DNA from: Scardovia wiggsiae F0424
GTDB taxonomy: Bacteria; Actinomycetota; Actinomycetes; Actinomycetales; Bifidobacteriaceae
Assembly (NCBI RefSeq): GCF_000269605.1
Contig: NZ_AKCI01000001.1
Coordinates: 310,001 to 374,000, forward strand
Reading direction: 5' to 3'
Length of the DNA: 64,000 nt
Part shown: piece after piece, positions 9,615 through 17,476 of the stretch
Layout: every line of letters begins with the position of its first letter
Position numbering within the stretch: position 1 is the stretch's first letter
Notes under the pieces: model-generated
The model's input: the letters and a program-made list of their open reading frames with translations, nothing else
What the model was told of the DNA's origin: nothing
Databases searched by the model: none
Translations under genes and position numbers: made by a program

Positions 9615-10354
9615 TGGATGATGCAGGATCAGGAAGGGCAGGGCGGGGTCCCGGCAATACCCCTCCTGTAGGTGCTTCTGAACGCAGTATGTCTGACCTC
9701 AGCAGTGAAACAGGCGTCAGGCATCGTAAAAGGCTTTCTGCACGGGGGAATAGGCACGATATCCCCAGAGTCGGCATCATGGGCGGCACTTTTGACCCGA
9801 TCCATAACGGGCATCTTGTTGCAGCATCTGAAGTTGCCTGGGTATATGATCTGGATGAAGTGATTTTTGTCCCCACAGGAAGGCCTGTATTCAAGCTTGA
9901 TGCGGATGTAACGAATGCAGAAGACCGTTATCTCATGACCGTTATCGCAACAGCATCGAATCCGCAGTTCATTGTGTCGCGCGTAGATATCGACCGTCCG
10001 GGGGTCACCTATACTATCGATACGCTGCGCGATATCAGGCAGCTGCGCCCAGATGCCGAACTTTTCTTTATAACCGGTGCAGATGCCCTTACGGAGATCA
10101 TGAAGTGGAAAGATGCCGGTGAGATGTGGGACCTCGCGCATTTTGTGGGGGTGTCCCGCCCCGGGTACTCCCTTGACCTGAAAAAAGCCGGTGCCCCCGG
10201 GCATGCTGTGGACCTTATGGAGATCCCTGCCCTGTCGATTTCTTCTACGGATATACGCCGCCGGGCACGCGACGGGGAACCGGTATGGTACCTGGTCCCT
10301 GATGGCGTGGTGCAATATATTGATAAACATGGCCTTTACCGTAGCGCGCATTGA
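9614..10354 (+). CDS. nadD: Nicotinate-nucleotide adenylyltransferase
   Basis: Makes deamido-NAD from nicotinate mononucleotide and ATP. The nucleotidylyltransferase signature [11 protein letters not shown] begins near residue 56 and the C-terminal [13 protein letters not shown] motif is present; both bind ATP. An N-terminal extension of about 50 polar residues precedes the core, so translation might instead begin at an internal Met (for example near 9689), but the overlapping TAATG with the preceding gene supports the start given. With nadK at 4443 the window holds two NAD(P) steps, in separate operons. Confidence 0.92.
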   Translation: MDDAGSGRAGRGPGNTPPVGASERSMSDLSSETGVRHRKRLSARGNRHDIPRVGIMGGTFDPIHNGHLVAASEVAWVYDLDEVIFVPTGRPVFKLDADVTNAEDRYLMTVIATASNPQFIVSRVDIDRPGVTYTIDTLRDIRQLRPDAELFFITGADALTEIMKWKDAGEMWDLAHFVGVSRPGYSLDLKKAGAPGHAVDLMEIPALSISSTDIRRRARDGEPVWYLVPDGVVQYIDKHGLYRSAH

Positions 10355-10432
10355 TGCCGACGCACAGAGCCCCTTCTTGGGTTATCTGCCTGTTAGTATG
10401 GAGTTGTTCCAAACACTGCGAATAATGGAGAC

Positions 10433-11464
10433 ATGGTGAGCGTAGTTCTTGAAGGCCAGCCGGACAAAAACCTCATTTTGGTCACTGGCAGGGCAGACCC
10501 CAAACTTGCGCAGGATGTTGCAAAATATCTTGGAATCGATGTTTTGGAAACGACTGCTTATGACTTTGCTAATGGTGAGATGTACGTCCGTTACACGGAA
10601 TCTGTTCGTGGTGCGGACGTTTTTGTTATGCAGAGCCATACAGATCCTATCAATAAATGGATCATGGAACAGCTGATCATGATCGATGCGCTCAAGCGTG
10701 CATCGGCCCGGTCCATCACAGCGGTGTGCCCTATGCTCGGGTATGCCCGCCAGGATAAGAAACATCGCGGCCGGGAGCCTATTACCTGCCGGCTGGTTTT
10801 CGACCTGTTCAAAACCGCCGGTGCAGACCGTGTTATGTCTGTTGACCTGCATGCTGCGCAGTCCCAGGGGTTCTTTGACGGTCCCGTAGACCATCTGCAG
10901 GCTATGCCCGTACTTGTTGAATATGTGCGTACACGTGTACCGCTTGATAATGTGGCCCTGGTGTCGCCTGATGCGGGACGTATCCGTGTTGCAGAACAGT
11001 GGGCGCTGCGTCTGGGGGGCTGCCCGCTGGCATTTATCCATAAGACCCGCGATATTACCCGTCCCAACCATACCGTGGCCAACCGCGTTGTGGGCGATGT
11101 TTCCGGCAAAGACTGCGTCCTCGTTGATGACCTCATTGATACGGGCGGTACGATTGCTGAAGCGACAAAAATCGTCCTTGAGGCTGGGGCAAAATCTGTT
11201 ATCGTTGTGGCGACCCACGGTGTCCTTTCGGATCCTGCTGTGGAGCGCCTGAAGAATTGCGGTGCCTGCGAAGTGGTTTTGACTGATACAGTTCCGATCT
11301 CTCCTGAGAAAAGATGGAAGGGCCTGACGGTCCTGTCTATCGCCCCGCTTCTTGCCGGAGCCATGAAAGCTGTTTTCAGCGATGGTTCTGTGGCCAGGCT
11401 TTTTGAAAACTATCCCCGGTATCATGGGGCTGATATACCTTTGGCCTATCCGCGTTCGGAATAA
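10433..11464 (+). CDS. prs: Ribose-phosphate pyrophosphokinase (PRPP synthetase)
   Basis: Makes PRPP from ribose-5-phosphate and ATP, feeding purine, pyrimidine, NAD, His and Trp synthesis. 343 residues. The PRPP-binding loop is VLVDDLIDTGGTI, and the divalent-metal/flexible-loop region DLHAAQSQGFF is present, together with CPMLGYARQDKKHRGREP. The start ATG at 10433 follows a short non-coding gap with no strong Shine-Dalgarno. It is followed by a GC hairpin (11519-11534) and tRNA-Gln. It supplies substrate for PurF at the other end of the window. Confidence 0.94.
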   Translation: MVSVVLEGQPDKNLILVTGRADPKLAQDVAKYLGIDVLETTAYDFANGEMYVRYTESVRGADVFVMQSHTDPINKWIMEQLIMIDALKRASARSITAVCPMLGYARQDKKHRGREPITCRLVFDLFKTAGADRVMSVDLHAAQSQGFFDGPVDHLQAMPVLVEYVRTRVPLDNVALVSPDAGRIRVAEQWALRLGGCPLAFIHKTRDITRPNHTVANRVVGDVSGKDCVLVDDLIDTGGTIAEATKIVLEAGAKSVIVVATHGVLSDPAVERLKNCGACEVVLTDTVPISPEKRWKGLTVLSIAPLLAGAMKAVFSDGSVARLFENYPRYHGADIPLAYPRSE

Positions 11465-11537
11465 GATGGTTGCAGCTGTGTGCCGGTGACCAGCGGGTAT
11501 GCCATAATAGTGCTTTGTGGGCGCTGCGGCGCCCAAT

Positions 11538-11608
11538 TCCCCCATGGTGTAATGGCAGCACACGGGTCTTTGGAACCCTTAGTCTTGGTTCGAGTCCAGG
11601 TGGGGGAA
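11538..11608 (+). tRNA. tRNA-Gln(UUG)
   Basis: Acceptor stem TCCCCCA pairs with TGGGGGA and the discriminator base is A. The T-arm is CTTGG-TTCGAGT-CCAGG. The anticodon loop CTTTGGA gives UUG in positions 34-36. The outermost anticodon-stem pair is C-U as read, a minor irregularity. No CCA is encoded (CC follows). A CATAAT at 11503-11508 could be its -10. Confidence 0.93.
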
Positions 11609-11615
11609 CCTGTGG

Positions 11616-11640
11616 TTGCGTAGCCGTTGCGGCTGCGCAA
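11616..11640 (+). terminator. Hairpin after tRNA-Gln
   Basis: An 11-bp stem, TTGCGTAGCCG with CGGCTGCGCAA allowing one G-U pair and a 3-base loop, sits 8 bases past the tRNA. Only a weak T tract (ATTTG) follows, so it may be a processing or pause hairpin rather than an efficient terminator. Confidence 0.5.
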
Positions 11641-11709
11641 TTTGCGTATAACAGGCAACACACGACAGGCGGGGCGGGATGCCCTGCAGATAGGAATCCA
11701 GGAAGAGAT

Positions 11710-13101
11710 ATGGCAAAATTGGATTGCGCGATTATCCTTGCAGCGGGGGAAGGGACCCGCATGAAATCGGATACCCCTAAAGTACTTCATGATTTTGCTG
11801 GAAAGACTTTTCTCCGGCGCGTTATGGACAGCGTCAGCGCGCTTCATCCGCGCAATGAGGCTGTGGTCGTCAAATACCAGGCAGAGCGCGTCGCCCAGGC
11901 GGCACGGTCGTATAACAGTGATGCGGCTATTGTTGAGCAGGATGAGATCGCCGGGACCGGAAGGGCCGTGCAGTGTGCTGTTTTTGAACTGGAAAAACTT
12001 AATGAATTCCATGGGACTGTGCTTATTGTTGCTTCTGACATGCCCCTTCTGGATACTGCAACCCTGCATCAGCTCCTGGAAACCCATGAGGCCCATAACA
12101 ATGCAGCGACTGTCCTGACAGCAACCCTGCAGGATCCCTTCGGATACGGCCGTATTATCCGCGATCCGCAGGGGAACCTTCTGCGCATAGTGGAGCAGAA
12201 AGATGCCAATGCGAGTGAGCTGCTGGTCACAGAAGTGAATACGTCAGTATACGCGTTTGATGCTGAAGTGTTGTCCCAGGCTGTCTCAGGGCTGTCTGCC
12301 GATAATGCGCAGGGGGAATTCTATCTTACTGATGCGCTGGAAACAGCACGGGAGATCGGGCATGTCGGTATCTTCCAAGCCCCCGATAACCTGAGCGTTG
12401 AAGGCGTCAATGACAGAGTGCAGCTTGCCGCATTGCTCAAGGCGCATAATATCCGTGTGTGCGAAGGCTGGATGCGTGAAGGTGTCACAGTTATTGATCC
12501 TCAGACAACGTGGATAGAAGATGACGTTAAGATCAGCCCTGATGCGGTTATCCTTCCGGGGACATATCTTAAAGGCTCAACTGCCGTATCGTCGCATGCC
12601 GTGATCGGTCCGGATACTACCCTTATCAATACCCAGGTTGATGAGGGCGCTGTAGTTGAGCGTTCCCGTGCAGAGGATTCCCGTATAGGGGAGGGGGCTG
12701 TGATCGGCCCATGGACGTACCTGCGCCCCGGCAATACGCTTGGCCCGCATACAAAAGCGGGGGCATATGTGGAAATGAAAAAGGCGGTTATAGATGAGGG
12801 GACGAAAGTGCCGCATCTCAGCTATGTGGGAGATGCGCATATCCACGAAAATACCAACGTCGGCGGAGGCACGATCACCGCAAATTATGACGGGGTTCAT
12901 AAGAACCATACGGAGATCGGCTCCCATGTCCATATAGGTGCGGGCAATATGCTTGTAGCCCCGGTAACAGTAGGAGATAATGTTACTTCCGGGGCCGGCA
13001 GCGTTATCCGCCATGATGTCCCTGATGATGCTATGGTCTATTCCGAAAATTCACAGCATACAGTTGAGCAGTGGAAACCGGCTTGGGAACGTGAAAAATA
13101 G
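11710..13101 (+). CDS. glmU: Bifunctional UDP-GlcNAc pyrophosphorylase / GlcN-1-P acetyltransferase
   Basis: Makes UDP-GlcNAc for peptidoglycan. 463 residues from the ATG at 11710 (GGAAGAGA upstream); the reading frame runs back to 11470 through the tRNA and that part is not translated. The N-terminal pyrophosphorylase has LAAGEGTRMKS at residues 10-20. The C-terminal left-handed beta-helix shows hexapeptide repeats (IGPWTYLRPG, VGDAHIHENTNVGGGTITANYDG) that hold the acetyltransferase site. Length matches E. coli GlmU (456). It is followed by rsfS. Confidence 0.95.
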   Translation: MAKLDCAIILAAGEGTRMKSDTPKVLHDFAGKTFLRRVMDSVSALHPRNEAVVVKYQAERVAQAARSYNSDAAIVEQDEIAGTGRAVQCAVFELEKLNEFHGTVLIVASDMPLLDTATLHQLLETHEAHNNAATVLTATLQDPFGYGRIIRDPQGNLLRIVEQKDANASELLVTEVNTSVYAFDAEVLSQAVSGLSADNAQGEFYLTDALETAREIGHVGIFQAPDNLSVEGVNDRVQLAALLKAHNIRVCEGWMREGVTVIDPQTTWIEDDVKISPDAVILPGTYLKGSTAVSSHAVIGPDTTLINTQVDEGAVVERSRAEDSRIGEGAVIGPWTYLRPGNTLGPHTKAGAYVEMKKAVIDEGTKVPHLSYVGDAHIHENTNVGGGTITANYDGVHKNHTEIGSHVHIGAGNMLVAPVTVGDNVTSGAGSVIRHDVPDDAMVYSENSQHTVEQWKPAWEREK

Positions 13102-13113
13102 GCAGCGTACAAT
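13083..13113 (+). promoter_or_regulatory. Possible promoter for rsfS
   Basis: TTGGGA and TACAAT separated by 19 bases at the 3' end of glmU, 44 bases before the rsfS start. The spacing is long and the -35 is poor, so this is tentative. Confidence 0.3.
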
Positions 13114-13156
13114 AAAAACAGGAAATAATAAAATAAAATAACGAAAGCGAGAATTT

Positions 13157-13630
13157 ATGCCAGCAGTGCAGGATTCCATTGACTCAGTACGTATTGCCGC
13201 TGCGGCTGCAGACAGGATGAAAGGTGAAGATATTATTGCCTTTGATGTCACTGAGCCGCTTGCAATCACCGATATCTTCCTCATTATTACGGGGGATAAC
13301 CCGCGTCAGGTACTGTCTATTGCTGAAGAGGTCGAAAAGCAGATGCATCTGCAGAAGGGGATAAGCCCCCGCGAACGTGAGGGTGTCAGCGAGGGGCAGT
13401 GGATACTGCAGGATTACGGCGACTTTGTGGTGCATATTATGGACCGGGAATCACGCGAGTTTTATGACCTTGACCGGCTGTGGAAAGAGTGCCCGCGTAT
13501 CGGCCTCGGGCTTCCTGAGCATGCCGGCGATGGGCAGAAGGGCGCCGTTGGGGCTGCTGCTGATGATACCACTCATGATGAGGCAGCCTCGGCAGATAAC
13601 GGCCGGCCGGCTGAAGGGGCACTGGGTTAA
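13157..13630 (+). CDS. rsfS: Ribosome silencing factor RsfS (Iojap/YbeB)
   Basis: Binds ribosomal protein L14 (uL14) and blocks subunit joining when nutrients are low. The family core runs over residues about 5-115: AFDVTEPLAITDIFLIITG, the central SEGQWILQDYGDFVVHIM and terminal REFYDLDRLW are diagnostic. The remaining 40 residues are a low-complexity acidic/Ala tail. The gene abuts the next ORF without a gap (TAA immediately followed by ATG). Confidence 0.92.
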   Translation: MPAVQDSIDSVRIAAAAADRMKGEDIIAFDVTEPLAITDIFLIITGDNPRQVLSIAEEVEKQMHLQKGISPREREGVSEGQWILQDYGDFVVHIMDRESREFYDLDRLWKECPRIGLGLPEHAGDGQKGAVGAAADDTTHDEAASADNGRPAEGALG

Positions 13631-14494
13631 ATGGGGCAGCATGTACATTCAATATTCCTGATCCGGCATGGGCAGACTTCATACAATGCCCAGCACCGTT
13701 TTCAGGGGCAGATAGATATCCCGCTTAACGATATCGGGCGCTGGCAGGTCCGCCAGACCGCTGCTGAACTCACGCGCCTGTATGTGCAGTCTGATGGTGA
13801 TAACACATTTGATGTGCAGTCGGGTGTGAATGGCGCGATCAATGGTGACGGGGAGCGTGTTGAGGTATTTTCGCGCAGTGCTTCCGCATATTCTGACGGG
13901 CAGCCGGCCTCTCAGGGCGGGAGTGTGCCCTCTGCCAGGCATCAGATCGTGGTGAGCTCGAATCTCGGAAGGGCCCAGGAAACTGCACATACATTTGCTG
14001 ATCCGCTGGGGCTTCCGGTTCATGTAGACGAGCGCGTAGCTGAACGCAATTTCGGTGACTGGGAAGGCATGTCGATGAATGAGGTCCGGGAACAGTTCCC
14101 TGAGGATTACGTCGCATGGGAGCGGTTTGAAGGCGGGGAGCTCAGGCATGGGGCAGAGCTTAAGGAGCAGGTCGGTACGCGCGGAGTCGCAGCTGTCACA
14201 GACTGGGCAGCCAGGGCAGGCAGTGATACTGACCTTTTTGTTTTCTCGCATGGAGCGTGGATCAATCAGACCGTGCAGACCCTTTTGCGGCTGACTGATA
14301 CATATCCGGATTTTGCCAGCCTGGTATCTATGCGCAACGCTTTCTGGGTAAAGCTGTCCGGGCTGGATATGCCTGACGGTTCGGTACGCTGGCGTCTGGA
14401 AGAATACGAACACGGGCCAGTCGCTGCTTACATTACCGACTGGAATAATCCCGACCTTTCCGGGCAATCCAGCCTTTCTAGCCTCCAGGCCTAA
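13631..14494 (+). CDS. Histidine phosphatase / phosphoglycerate mutase-like protein
   Basis: 287 residues. The catalytic histidine is in FLIRHGQTSYNA (residues 9-20). ERNFGDWEGMS and the second conserved histidine in FVFSHGAWI complete the branch-1 histidine phosphatase site. An approximately 60-residue low-complexity insertion (residues about 58-100) separates the first motif from the rest. In rsfS neighbourhoods this gene is often annotated gpm, but the insertion and lack of mutase-specific residues make a phosphatase more likely; the substrate is unknown. Its stop overlaps the convergent permease stop by four bases. Confidence 0.82.
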   Translation: MGQHVHSIFLIRHGQTSYNAQHRFQGQIDIPLNDIGRWQVRQTAAELTRLYVQSDGDNTFDVQSGVNGAINGDGERVEVFSRSASAYSDGQPASQGGSVPSARHQIVVSSNLGRAQETAHTFADPLGLPVHVDERVAERNFGDWEGMSMNEVREQFPEDYVAWERFEGGELRHGAELKEQVGTRGVAAVTDWAARAGSDTDLFVFSHGAWINQTVQTLLRLTDTYPDFASLVSMRNAFWVKLSGLDMPDGSVRWRLEEYEHGPVAAYITDWNNPDLSGQSSLSSLQA

Positions 14495-16128
14495 CTCATC
14501 CCAGTCTTCTGTACTTTGTGCGCGGCTGCTGTATGGGCAGTCCCCCCGATATCAGCCGTTTTATCGTGCTGTATACTGAGGCTGTCAAGATCTATATCTT
14601 TAAGAGGGATGACTTTAGTGCGGTTCCTGATCTTGTATCCTAAATACAGGATCAGGAACAGCGGCACGGACATGTAGATGACGCAAATCGCCTGCCAGTT
14701 GAGCGTCCTGAAAGAATTCAGATCCTGCCCGACTATGACCAGGATACACAGGATAAAAGCAAGGACAGGACCGAAGGGGAACCATTTCGCATGGTATTTC
14801 ATTTCATCAAGCGAATGCCCTTGTGCTATGAACGCCCTGCGGAAGCGGAAATGCGATATGGCGATCCCCGCCCATGCTATAAAACCGGTGAGCCCGCTTG
14901 CCGCTACAAGGAATATGTAGATATTGTTCCCGAAGATGCTTGTCAGGAAAGTCAGAAATGCAACAAATGTTGTCCCTAACAGTGCAGGTATGGGTATGCC
15001 ATGGAAATTGACCATACCGAAAATGCCAGGCGCATGTTTTTCTTTGGCAAGGGCATAGAGCATGCGTGTGGAAGCGTACATACCCGAGTTTGCAGCAGAG
15101 ATAACAGATGTGAGGACTACTGCATTCATGACGGCGGCGGCTGCGGCGAGCCCTGCGCGTTGGAAAACCAGGGTGAATGGGCTCATTGCGATATCTGTTG
15201 CTTCTGATCCCAGCAGGCTGGGGCTGGTGTAGGGGATGATGCAGGCGATAACAAATATTGAGAGGATATAGAACAGGAGTATCCTCCAGAATACCTGTTT
15301 GATGGCTTTGGGGATGCTTTTCTCCGGTGTGGCGGATTCGCCCGCAGTTATACCTATAAGCTCAGTCCCCTGGAAGGAAAACCCGGCGACGGTAAATGCC
15401 CCAAGCACTGCGGGGAAACCTCCGACGAAGGGAGCCTCTTTATATGTGAAATTAGACAGGAAAGTAGCTTTTCCGCCAATGATCCCAGCTATGGTAAGGG
15501 TCCCTACGATAAGGAAGATGATAACGGTTATAACTTTTATGAGTGCCATCCAGTATTCAGTTTCGCCGAAGGACTGCACGGCAAGTACATTGATGAGGAA
15601 GATCACGGCAAGGACAGCCAGGGAGAATACCCAGACAGGCACTGACGGGAACCAGTACCGCAGGACTATGGCACTGGTCGTGGTATCTACGGCAACAGTG
15701 ATAGCCCAGTTGAACCAGTAGTTCCATCCCATCGCGAATCCGAGTGCAGGGTCGACGAAGCGTCCCGCGTACGTGGCAAATGACCCTGTTACGGGCATAT
15801 ATGTAGCCATTTCGCCGAGTGATGTCATCAGGAAATATACCATGATCCCGATTGCAGCGTATGCAGCAAGGGCGCCGCCGGGACCGGCTGAATGGATACT
15901 TGCCCCGCTGGCAACGAAGAGCCCTGTGCCGATGCTCCCGCCAAGGGCGATCATGGATACGTGCCGGGTTTTCAGGGCGCGTTTGACTGTGTTGCCGGAA
16001 CGTGGCTGCTCAGGCTCTGAACTTTGCGCTGCTTCCGCCTGTATGCCTGGCTGCTTTACTGCAGCGTGCCCGGTATGTGATGGTGAACCGTTCTGCTTGC
16101 CCTGGTATTGGTTGCCTGAATTGCTCAT
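14491..16128 (-). CDS. lysP: APC-family amino-acid permease, probably lysine-specific (LysP-like)
   Basis: Inner-membrane secondary transporter. 545 residues with about 12 hydrophobic helices. After a polar 50-residue N-terminus the family block RHVSMIALGGSIGTGLFVASG begins helix 1, and SFQGTELIGITAGES is the conserved region near helix 6. This is the basic/aromatic amino-acid permease subgroup (LysP, GabP, AroP). The specificity call comes from the upstream lysine riboswitch, not from the protein. GGAGG precedes the ATG. If the riboswitch reading is wrong, call it only an amino-acid permease. Confidence 0.85.
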   Translation of the reverse strand: MSNSGNQYQGKQNGSPSHTGHAAVKQPGIQAEAAQSSEPEQPRSGNTVKRALKTRHVSMIALGGSIGTGLFVASGASIHSAGPGGALAAYAAIGIMVYFLMTSLGEMATYMPVTGSFATYAGRFVDPALGFAMGWNYWFNWAITVAVDTTTSAIVLRYWFPSVPVWVFSLAVLAVIFLINVLAVQSFGETEYWMALIKVITVIIFLIVGTLTIAGIIGGKATFLSNFTYKEAPFVGGFPAVLGAFTVAGFSFQGTELIGITAGESATPEKSIPKAIKQVFWRILLFYILSIFVIACIIPYTSPSLLGSEATDIAMSPFTLVFQRAGLAAAAAVMNAVVLTSVISAANSGMYASTRMLYALAKEKHAPGIFGMVNFHGIPIPALLGTTFVAFLTFLTSIFGNNIYIFLVAASGLTGFIAWAGIAISHFRFRRAFIAQGHSLDEMKYHAKWFPFGPVLAFILCILVIVGQDLNSFRTLNWQAICVIYMSVPLFLILYLGYKIRNRTKVIPLKDIDLDSLSIQHDKTADIGGTAHTAAAHKVQKTGMS

Positions 16129-16195
16129 TTTCCTCCGTACGTCTGTGGTACAACGTGTTCCAGAGGCTGTGCGGCTTAAGCAGAACCGGATCTCG

Positions 16196-16389
16196 ATAGC
16201 GCTCCGTAGCTGTCCGGGCCTCTGCAGTGCAGAAACCGTATAAACTACGACAGTCTTTGACCTTTTGGATCAAAGCCCAGCGTACGGCTGAAAAAGCGGC
16301 CGTACGCTTCGGCGTTTTCCCCTTTCGCTGTTTATCGTTGCTGCTTTTCAGCTCCAAACAGGTACTGATGTCAAACGCGACCTCTGGTC
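16196..16389 (-). promoter_or_regulatory. Lysine riboswitch (L box) in the permease leader
   Basis: Reading the minus strand toward the permease, the conserved lysine-riboswitch blocks appear in order: CCAGAGGTCGCG, ATCAGTA, GAAAGGGGAAAACGCCGAAG, a perfect 10-bp stem (AGCGTACGGC/GCCGTACGCT), CTGGG, AGACTGTCGTAG, and GGACAGCTACGGAG at the 3' side (plus coordinates 16201-16214). These are the junction residues that contact lysine in the known class. I cannot draw a convincing P1 stem by eye. No terminator stem plus T-run follows before the ATG, so control is probably at translation initiation near GGAGG. Confidence 0.82.
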
Positions 16390-16609
16390 GATGGGAACAA
16401 TTATGGGTTCCCATGCGGACAAAGGCTGCCTGTGCAGCCAGAAGATGGTTTTGCTGCTGTTATGCCTGCTGATAGCCTGCAAGATCTGCAGCCGTGTAAA
16501 CGGGGAAAATCAAGGCGTTCCATGGATCCTGGGAGGTATCCGACACGCTGATAATTCAATCAGGGATAGCTAAAATACTCCCTATTCGCTAAAATGATTC
16601 ACGTACTTC

Positions 16610-16682
16610 GGGGCTATGGCGCAGTTGGTAGCGCGTCTCAATGGCATTGAGAAGGTCAGGGGTTCGAATCCCCTTAGCTCCA
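16610..16682 (+). tRNA. tRNA-Ala(GGC)
   Basis: Acceptor GGGGCTA pairs with TAGCTCC with discriminator A (one G-U). The D-arm is GCGC...GCGC, the anticodon stem TCTCA/TGAGA encloses loop ATGGCAT giving GGC, and the T-arm is AGGGG-TTCGAAT-CCCCT. 73 bases, CCA not encoded. Confidence 0.96.
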
Positions 16683-16700
16683 CTTCTGTAAAGTATTTAG

Positions 16701-16735
16701 AAGCCTTGGAAACATTAGTGTTCCAGGGCTTTTTC
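16701..16735 (+). terminator. Intrinsic terminator of tRNA-Ala
   Basis: Stem AAGCCTTGGAA with TTCCAGGGCTT (one G-U), loop acattagtg, followed by TTTTCTTTTC. Confidence 0.85.
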
Positions 16736-16873
16736 TTTTCCCGTTCCTGTGATGTGCCCACGTTTACCTATCTGTCATTATCCTCATTTACCGTTTTTAG
16801 ATAATTGGGGATACTTGGCTGCGGATAGCTTTGCTTAGAGAAGTGTCGAAGAGGAATGCCTGATTGTAAAGAT

Positions 16874-16881
16874 GCTATAAT
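16874..16881 (+). promoter_or_regulatory. Extended -10 promoter in the tRNA-Ala/corA gap
   Basis: TGC followed immediately by TATAAT is an extended -10, which tolerates the absence of a good -35. Transcription would start near 16888. The first 20 bases of RNA contain a small hairpin (AAACTC gtat GAGTTT, about 16890-16905), and a strong hairpin follows at 16923. No intact annotated gene lies immediately downstream, so the transcript is unexplained. Confidence 0.5.
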
Positions 16882-16922
16882 AAAGACTAAACTCGTATGA
16901 GTTTTTCATTTTATATCCTTTA

Positions 16923-16957
16923 CTCCTGCCCATTGAGGGCAGGAGGTTATGTTTTTT
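16923..16957 (+). promoter_or_regulatory. Strong hairpin that covers a Shine-Dalgarno sequence
   Basis: A perfect 9-bp stem, CTCCTGCCC/GGGCAGGAG (16923-16931 with 16937-16945), has the loop ATTGA. The 3' arm contains AGGAGG directly before an ATG at 16949, so the ribosome site is paired with its own anti-SD. A run of six T follows (16952-16957), so the same element could act as a terminator. Which function applies cannot be told from sequence. Confidence 0.55.
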
Positions 16958-17223
16958 ACTACTGGGTATAGTGCGCTAAGAGTGTTTATATACCTGTTTA
17001 CTCTCCTCTAAACAATTGGCAATTTCCGGCTCCAGAGGGCTGGTGTGGCTGTGGAGCCTTTCCTGGAGCGGAATTAGCTTTCACAGATGCAGGAGGCTGG
17101 AACTGGCTTAGAACGTCAAGAGGGGAGTTAAAATCGCTTGGTAAAGTAAAACCAACCATATGCTACGAAATTTGGTATCCATATGGATCATCACAACTGA
17201 AGCCTGTTAGTTTGCCTGAATAG
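16949..17223 (+). pseudogene. Broken or frameshifted small Trp-rich reading frame
   Basis: From the ATG at 16949 a 20-codon frame runs to TAA at 17009. In the -1 frame, codons are open from 16972 to the TAG at 17221 (83 codons) with no ATG, GTG or TTG before the last few codons. Its translation looks protein-like: Trp-rich, with PAPEGWCGCGAFPGAELAF and CYEIWYPYGSS. One indel between about 16972 and 17009 would join it to the 16949 start and give roughly 90 residues. I do not recognise the family. It may be a decayed gene, a sequencing error, or chance. Confidence 0.35.
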
Positions 17224-17345
17224 CTGCCGGATTCCAGAGGATCGCTCGTATCCATGCGCTAAGGCTCCTCGGCTTTATATTGAAATTGATCTTATTCATT
17301 TAAAATTGTAAAGATCGATAATGACAGATTCCGGGTGCATATAAA

Positions 17346-17463
17346 GTAAGCTATATCTTACACGGTGTTTAATCTATTTATAGTAAAGGTGCAGCGTTCA
17401 ATTTTTACTACGTATTTACTTCAGTATAAAATATAAGGTTGTGATGTAAAGCTTACTCGGTGT
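17346..17463 (+). repeat. Two copies of a GTAA...CTTACnCGGTGT element upstream of corA
   Basis: Copy 1 is GTAAGctatatCTTACaCGGTGT (17346-17368) and copy 2 is GTAAAGCTTACtCGGTGT (17446-17463). Their starts are exactly 100 bases apart, each with internal dyad symmetry. Between them lies AT-rich DNA with TATAAA at 17425-17430, a possible corA -10. They could be operator half-sites or a remnant duplication. This part of the gap (17224-17476) otherwise shows nothing recognisable. Confidence 0.4.
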
Positions 17464-17476
17464 ATTGAGGGTGGTG

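Noticed and set aside
10382-11563. 393-codon minus-strand frame opposite prs
   Set aside because: It is the antisense shadow of a clear prs gene and also runs into the tRNA-Gln region.
11470-11709. Upstream extension of the glmU frame through tRNA-Gln
   Set aside because: It would translate a tRNA gene; the GlmU family start and ribosome site are at 11710.
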